In this document: positions 58,650 through 64,000 of the stretch, piece after piece | How positions within the stretch are numbered: the stretch's first letter is position 1 | Layout: each line of letters opens with the position of its first letter | From: Notamacropus eugenii | Lineage: Eukaryota > Chordata > Mammalia > Diprotodontia > Macropodidae | Assembly: GCF_028372415.1 (NCBI RefSeq) | Contig: NC_092874.1 | Coordinates: 335,562,651 to 335,626,650, forward strand | Reading direction: 5' to 3' | DNA: 64,000 nucleotides | The notes under the pieces: generated by a model | Database searches by the model: none | The model's input: the letters and a program-made list of their open reading frames with translations, nothing else | What the model was told of the DNA's origin: nothing | Made by a program: the position numbers and the translations under genes

Positions 58650-58885
58650 AAGTTATGTTTGGTTTTGTTTAGTGTTACACATACTTTCTCCCATTCATTT
58701 TAATTTTTATACGCAACATGACTAATGTGAAAATGTGTTTAATAAGAATGTATGTGTAGAGTCCATATAAGATTGCATGCCATCTTGGGGAGGGAGGAGA
58801 AAGGGAAGGGGAGAAAATTTAAAACTTAGGGAAGTGATTGATAAAAATTGAAAACATAAATAAATTTGGAGAGAGAGAGAAAGAG
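58650..58885 (+). mobile_element. L1 3' UTR end (sense)
   Basis: 'cgcaacatgactaatgtgaa' 'aatgtgttt', 'gattgcatgccatcttgggg' and a terminal 'ataaataaatttgg' then (AG)n. Parallel to 57296-57475. Confidence 0.75.
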
Positions 58886-58899
58886 AAAAGAATTACCAA

Positions 58900-60175
58900 G
58901 TCTTTCTAAGTCGAATATCTTTATAATATTTCTCTAATTACATAAATTGTTTTTGGCTCCACTCATATCACTTTGCCTAAGTTTGTACAAGTCTTCTCAG
59001 ATTTTTCTGAAACCATTTCCTTCATCATTTCTTATAGTATAGTAGTATGCTATCACATTCATATACTGTAATTTGTTCAACCATTCTTTAATTGATAGGC
59101 ATTCCTATAGTTTCCAGTTCTTTTCCACTACAAAAAAGAGCTGCTATAAATATTTTTGCCCATATAGATTCTTTTCCTCTCTCTTTGAACTCTTTGGGAT
59201 ATAGACCTAATAGCAGTATTATTAGATCAAAGGGTATGAACAATTTAATATCTTTTAGAGCATAGTTACAAATTGCTTTCCAAAGTGTTTGGACTAATTC
59301 ACACTCCACCAACAGTGCATTAGTATACCTACTTTCCTATAAGCCCTTCATAGTATTTGCTATTTTTCCTTTTTGTTATTTTAGATAAACTGATGGATGT
59401 AAAGTAGTACTTTGCAGTTGTTTTATTTTGCATTTCTCCAATTAGTAATGATTTAGATAATTTTTTTCACGTGCCTTTTGATAGCTTAGATTTCTTCCTC
59501 TGAAACTTCCTATTGACACCCTTTAAGAGTTTATCAAATGGGGAATGGTTCTTTTTCTTTTAAATTTGAGTCAGTTCCATATATATATGTTAGAAATGAG
59601 ACCTTTGTCAGAGAAATTTGCAAAGATTTTCCCCCCAGTTTCCTGTTTATCTTCTAATTTTAGCTACATTGGTTTTATTGTGCAAAAGTTTTTTAATTTT
59701 ATGTAATCAAAATTATCCATTTTACCTCCTATTCTTGTTTGTTCATGAATTCTCCCTCTACCTATAGATCTAACGGGTAACTTCTTCTATTCCTCATTAA
59801 TTTGCTTATGATGCCACCTTTGCATTCAAATCATGTACCTATTTGGAATTTATTTTGGTATATGGTATTAGATGATGTTTTCTGCCTAATTTCTGCCAGA
59901 CTGCTTGTCAGTTTTCCCAACAGTTTTTGTTGAATAGTGAGTTCTTGCCCCAATAGCTAAGATCTTTGGGTTCATCTAACGCTAGGTTATTGTACCCAGT
60001 TATTTCTATATATTTTGTACCTAATCTGTTCCACTGATCAATCTCTGTGTTTCTCACCCAGCACCAAGTTATTTTGATGATTACAACTTTGTAATAGAGT
60101 ATGATATCTGGTGTTGCTAAGCATCTGTTCTTCCTACCCACTCATTTTTTTCAAAATGTGACCTTTTTATGATAT
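58900..60175 (-). mobile_element. 5'-truncated L1 LINE, ORF2 C-terminal region and 3' UTR (antisense)
   Basis: The minus-strand open stretch 59312-59088 includes 'LVQTLWKAICNYALKD', 'LIILLLGLYPKEF' and 'AKIFIAALFCSGKELE'. 60141-59908 gives another relic ('ITWCWVRNTEIDQWNRLG'). Frames are broken repeatedly. More diverged than the copy at 51330-52875. Confidence 0.88.
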
Positions 60176-60204
60176 CCCAGATTTTGATTTTGTTATATGT
60201 TATA

Positions 60205-60370
60205 AACATATAACACCAAAAGTCATTCCCCAATGGATAAGTAAGTGGTCCGAGGACATGAACAGATAGTTCTCAAGAGGAATTGCAAACTATCAACACA
60301 TGTAAAAGATTGCTCTAATAATGAAACTAGACATTTCACCTCATACTCATTAGATTGAAAAAGATGTCAC
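60205..60370 (+). mobile_element. L1 ORF2 fragment (sense)
   Basis: 'aaaagtcattccccaatgga', 'gacatgaacagatagttctc', 'gaaactagacatttcacctc' and 'atactcattagattgaaa' follow L1 ORF2 order. It lies head-on to the antisense L1 at 58900-60175. Confidence 0.75.
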
Positions 60371-61103
60371 AAGATGGTATTAACCTCAGCTCAAGAGGCA
60401 CCCTTTTCCTACAAGGGACTGGGACTCCTGCTCTAGATGCACATAGACAGGGTTCATCCATAGGGAAGCCTGCTTCCAAAGAGAAGGAATCAGGTTTTTT
60501 CCTTCACCAAGAAAAAACTCCTTAAGCAAAATGTAGGCTTAATTCATGCCTAGGGTTTCTCCAAAAGTAATTTACAGGGTTGCTTCTTAAAAAGTTATTC
60601 AATAAACAAAGTAATAGATAAGGTATAAGATCGCTATTTATTTCTTCCACAAAAGAAATGCTTAAAACATAAACCCACATTAATAAATACTTAAAACATG
60701 GAACAATAATCCATCACTTCTATTATACTCTTTCTTGAAGTTGGAAAGACTCCTTAGCTTTTATTTCTCCAGTCATCTCCTTCAAAGGGCAAAGCTTTTC
60801 CTTCAATCATTTTCCTCTCCACTGTTTTCCTCAGATCATTTCCTCCAATCAGTTTTTCCTCGCAGCAAATGGCAGTATAGACTATGAGCTTTTCCTGTGG
60901 CTCATCTCTGAGGACTCTTCTCAGACCCACTCAGACCCATAGAATCTTATTTTGATTTTGATAGCTATGGTCTTGATTAACTCTAGTACTCCAGAACAGA
61001 GACCTTGTGTAAAATAACACCTCTATCTTATACTGAGAAATCAAAATCCATCTTTTTGTCAGCCAAACAGAAAGGCAAATAGGTAAAACGCAGTTTCCCC
61101 ACA
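60371..61103. other. Unassigned block between direct GTCAC repeats, possible LTR-like element
   Basis: The 733-bp block lies between GTCAC at 60366-60370 and GTCAC at 61104-61108. On the minus strand it starts with TG ('tgtggggaaactgcg'), and it contains minus-strand AATAAA near 60636, which suggests an LTR. The other end does not finish in CA. No family recognised. Confidence 0.25.
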
Positions 61104-61119
61104 GTCACCAAATGGTTCT

Positions 61120-61205
61120 TGATTTCAGCAGATCATGGGATTATAGATCTCGAGCTGAAAAGTCACCTAATCCAACCTCCTTATTTCTCAGAAGAAAATT
61201 TCCTA
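61120..61205 (-). repeat. MIR fragment (antisense)
   Basis: 'atgggattatagatctcgag' 'ctgaaaagtcacctaatcca' 'acctcc' matches the start of antisense MIR copies. Confidence 0.6.
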
Positions 61206-61759
61206 GCTTTCAGTCTCAAAGTTCTTATGTCAGTCAGATAAATTTAACAGTAGGAAACAAAAAACGTCAACTAATCCTTATTACTTTTAGTCTTTTCTCT
61301 GGGAAGTTGCTTTTTTTTGTATTTCTCGCATAACTGTCTTTGTTTCTGCCCTCTTTTAGCAATAAGATTGTCCTGATCTAAAAGAGCATCACCTTTTATC
61401 AGCCAACAAGGGAACAATGATTTACTAAGCATCCACTATGTGCCAGGTTTTGTGTTAAGTGCTGGGTAGACAGAGGCAGAAACACAGTCCCTGTCCTCAA
61501 GGACTTTCCATACTATAGACAGGTTAAATTGGTCTCAGATGAAAGGTAATAGCATTAAGGGGAACTGGAAAAGGCCTCTTGCAGAAGGGAGGATTTGAAT
61601 TGAGCCTTCAAGGAAACCAGGAGGTTGAAAGGAGGAGGGAAAGCCTTCTAGGAATGGGGGACAGCCCTGAAAAAGCAGTCAGGAGACAGAAGGTCCTGTC
61701 CAAGAAGCAGAAAGTAGGCTAGTGTTACTGGATCACATAGTGCATAGAGAGGAGGAAAG

Positions 61760-62224
61760 GTTTTCATCCCTTGTTCTGGAAGGGGACCAATGACATCATT
61801 GTCTTAACTTGTGCAAGAATTGGACTTAAAGTGAGGCAAATTTGCGTAGAGTCATCAGCCTCTCTCTCTCTTCCAGAGCCATCGAAATGCAGCAGCAAGG
61901 CAACTGGGTGATGGCCCAGAGTGCAGTGAATGACCCTGGCACCTTCACAGTCTGACCAAGTGCCTGCTTCAGCAGCATTCATGGCTGTTGGAACAAATTG
62001 GGGTCATCCACCCATTCTGCAGGGGAATGTCTTCGCATTCTTGGGGTAGACATTCCCTAACTCACCAACACGTTTGAGGCCTGTTGGCTTCCCTCAGCCT
62101 GGTTTAGCCCCGACTGCTCTGATGGTTTTTACTGAGTTGGGGCTGCTGTGCATGCTACAGCTTCTTGGAGCTGCAGGTAAGAGTTGGGGGAAAGGTGGAC
62201 ACCAAAGGTAGATGGGCATCCCTG
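61760..62224. mobile_element. Nested marsupial-type retroposon, copy 2
   Basis: Flanked by 'gagaggaggaaag' at 61747-61759 and 'gagaggagtaaag' at 62225-62237, identical at 12 of 13 positions: a target-site duplication. The first part ('catcattgtcttaacttgtg', 'aaagtgaggcaaatttgcgt', 'agagccatcgaaatgcagca') parallels the element at 38775-38995. Confidence 0.65.
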
Positions 62225-62321
62225 GAGAGGAGTAAAGTATAAGACCACTGGAAAAATAGGAAGGGGTCAGGTTGTTAAGGGCTTTAAAAGCAGAGGGGGA
62301 AAAAGTTTAAAAATAGAATTT

Positions 62322-62465
62322 GGAGGGCAGTTAGGTGTCACAGTGGGATAGAGCACCAACGCTGGAGTCAGGAGGACCTGAGTTCAAATCCAACCTTTAG
62401 ACATTAGCTGTGTGACTCTTGGCAAGTCACTTAATGATAATTGGCCTCCAAAAAGCAAACCAACC
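62322..62465 (+). repeat. Short tRNA-headed SINE of Australian-marsupial type (sense)
   Basis: 'ggcagttaggtgtcacagtg', 'gagtcaggaggacctgagtt', 'ctcttggcaagtcacttaat' and a short end 'attggcctccaaaaagcaaa' without the RTE tail. Resembles the WSINE1-type SINEs as I remember them; the label is tentative. Confidence 0.7.
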
Positions 62466-63234
62466 TAGAGAATTTTATCTTTGATCATAGAAGAAATAAG
62501 GAGCCACTGGAGTTTATTGAATGGGGGGGAGGGAGTTAATGTGGTCAGACCTGTGTTCTAGGAAAATCAATTTGCCAGTTGAGTAGAGGATGAAGATGGA
62601 CTGGAGTGGGGAGATACCTGAGTCAGTCTGACCTCTTGTCCAAGCAGTAGGTGATGAGCCTGCACCATGGAAGAGCTGTGTGAGCAGGAAAAAGGGGAGG
62701 AGCGTGGCATAAGTCAGGTCTTGATAATAGATTAGATATGTGGAGTGTATATGAGTGAGAAGCTGAAGATGACATTACTATTAAGAGCCTAGGTTACAGG
62801 GAAGAGGATTGGTATCCTTGACAGCAATAAGAAAATTGGGAGGAAGGGAGGCTTGGGAGGGTGAGAATAGATAACGAGCTCTGTTTTAGATGGTAGAGTT
62901 TGAAGTGCCTAAGAGGTCACTGTGTTGTCATCTGTGTTCAAGGAAGGTAGCAACAGACTTGAAAATGGATATCAGGTTCACCAAGGTAAGCACATTCTCC
63001 CACTTGCATGTGCATGTAGATGCCCTATCTGTTATTGACGAGAGAGCGAAGTCCCCTCCGTTCTTTGCTGAAGACCAAAGGAAAGCGTGCAGTGTATCAA
63101 CATGCTCACTAGAAGGGAAGAGAGAAAAAAACAGAAGTTGTTTCTCCTGCTTAGTTTACTGCGTGGGTAGCAATTCCTGTTCAGAGACAACCATCCTTGA
63201 TACAACTGCCAATGATGGGAATGATGGGCACCAA

Positions 63235-63460
63235 CCAGGAGTCTGGATCCACATATCCCAAGTTCAAAGGTGGCCTCAGACACTTACTAGCTGTGTGACC
63301 CTGGGCATGTCACTTAAGCTTGTTTGCCTCAGTTTCCTCATCTGTAAAATGAGCTGGAGAAGGAAATGGCAAACCACTCCAGTATCTTTGCCAAGAAAAC
63401 CCCAAATGGGGTCATGAAGAGTCAGACACAACTGAAATAACTGAAAGACAACAATGAACA
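63235..63460 (+). repeat. RTE/BovB-tailed CORE-SINE (sense)
   Basis: 'ttactagctgtgtgaccctg', 'ctcagtttcctcatctgtaa', 'ccactccagtatctttgcca' and 'tggggtcatgaagagtcaga'. The best preserved tail of this type in the window. The 175-codon frame 62890-63417 ends inside it and is not a gene. Confidence 0.93.
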
Positions 63461-63464
63461 GTGA

Positions 63465-64000
63465 AGGAATCAAACTGGGACAATATAAAATTGTCTATAA
63501 TGATGTAACTTGGAAAAAAATCACAATAAAATTAACATTTCATACTATGAAATTATAATGACCCAAGCTTGGCCCTGAAGAAGAATTAAAAGAATGTATC
63601 TCCTTCTTTGCAGAGGTGGGGGCCGTGAATGTGGGACATTATCTATAATATCAGACTTGATTGACTGATGTGTTCTTTAGTTTTACTGAACTGCTTTTCT
63701 CCTTCTTTTAAGAAAAATTCATAATAAGACATGATTCTTTGAGTATCCAGTGCTGGAAAATGAAGATGATAAAAAAAAGTTATCCAATTGCTTTAAATGT
63801 CAATTTTACTTTGTAGAGACATATTAATTTATCTTTTTTTGAAAATATCTGTTAACCTACTACTGACAGGCATTTGTCATCACACACACATACATATACA
63901 CACACAAAGTTAGCAAAATTGGGGCACTTGTCTTTATGTAAAAGAAGAATGTGTAACATCTTTAAGTTCAACGACTATTTTAAGCACTTTGCCAGAAAAT
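63465..64000. other. Unassigned AT-rich end of the window with a (CA)n stretch
   Basis: 'cacacacacatacatataca' at about 63881-63905. No exon of a neighbouring gene and no CpG-rich promoter was seen. 62905-63230 likewise holds nothing recognised. Confidence 0.5.

Larger units (their letters stand above)
61395..62900 (-). repeat. Old LINE-type repeat, family unresolved (antisense), with two nested insertions
   Basis: It begins with an antisense L2-like tail ('gcatccactatgtgccaggt') and continues 'tcaaggaaaccaggaggttg', 'ggaatgggggacagccctga', 'ggggtcaggttgttaagggc', 'aaggagccactggagtttat' and 'tggtcagacctgtgttctag'. Insertions at 61760-62224 and 62322-62465 split it; the outer sequence matches the order of 4205-4590. 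Its inner end is approximate. Confidence 0.6.

Noticed and set aside
62890..63417. 175-codon + frame near the window end
   Set aside because: Its last third lies in an RTE-tailed SINE (ends 'KWQTTPVSLPRKPQMGS', a reading seen in other SINE copies); the first part has no domain and lies at the edge of a repeat.

Overview
The window is vertebrate nuclear DNA, almost certainly from a marsupial. The one protein-coding gene I can support is the 3' two thirds of ALKBH5, the 2-oxoglutarate/Fe(II)-dependent RNA N6-methyladenosine demethylase, on the + strand. The window opens inside the first coding exon, at codon 129 by human numbering. Exons lie at 1-386, 8202-8282, 26583-26738 and 27998-28175, all with GT..AG introns in phase 2. 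The spliced product runs to residue 394, the human length, with the iron and 2-oxoglutarate ligands intact. A 3' UTR of about 1.7 kb ends at an AATAAA at 29889.

The marsupial call rests on the repeats. There are no Alu, B1 or B2 elements. Instead there are many tRNA-headed CORE-SINEs in at least three types: an RTE/BovB-like tail ending in a 'ggggtcatgaagagtc' motif, a 'ttttgcaaaccttaaagc' tail, and MIR-like copies. L1 copies carry a 3' end familiar from marsupial genomes. The very abundant young Monodelphis SINE was not seen and one SINE resembles those of Australian marsupials, so an Australidelphian source is a weak preference.

Layout. 1-8282: exon 1, a 7.8-kb intron 1 with old MIR/L2 pieces, and exon 2. 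8283-26582: intron 2, holding a (GT)n and a (CA)n tract, a truncated antisense L1, two non-autonomous hAT elements, a long L2 interrupted by a 469-bp retrocopy with target-site duplications, a palindromic MITE, a dead sense L1, and an L1 3' end stopping about 50 bp before exon 3. 26739-29912: intron 3, exon 4 and the 3' UTR. 29930-32690: a repeat-poor block with a possible minus-strand polyadenylated terminal exon. 32690-64000: intergenic DNA dominated by SINEs, L1 fragments (several nested or inverted), two 7SL RNA-derived fragments and microsatellites. In human the next gene downstream of ALKBH5 is LLGL1; no LLGL1 exon was seen here.

I found no operon, CRISPR array, intact mobile-element ORF or other new protein system. 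The best second looks are the exon-2 splicing architecture beside complementary microsatellites, the L1 abutting exon 3, the unidentified retrocopy at 19492-19960, the palindromic MITE at 21439-21589, the 7SL fragments, and the minus-strand terminal-exon candidate at 32060-32395.
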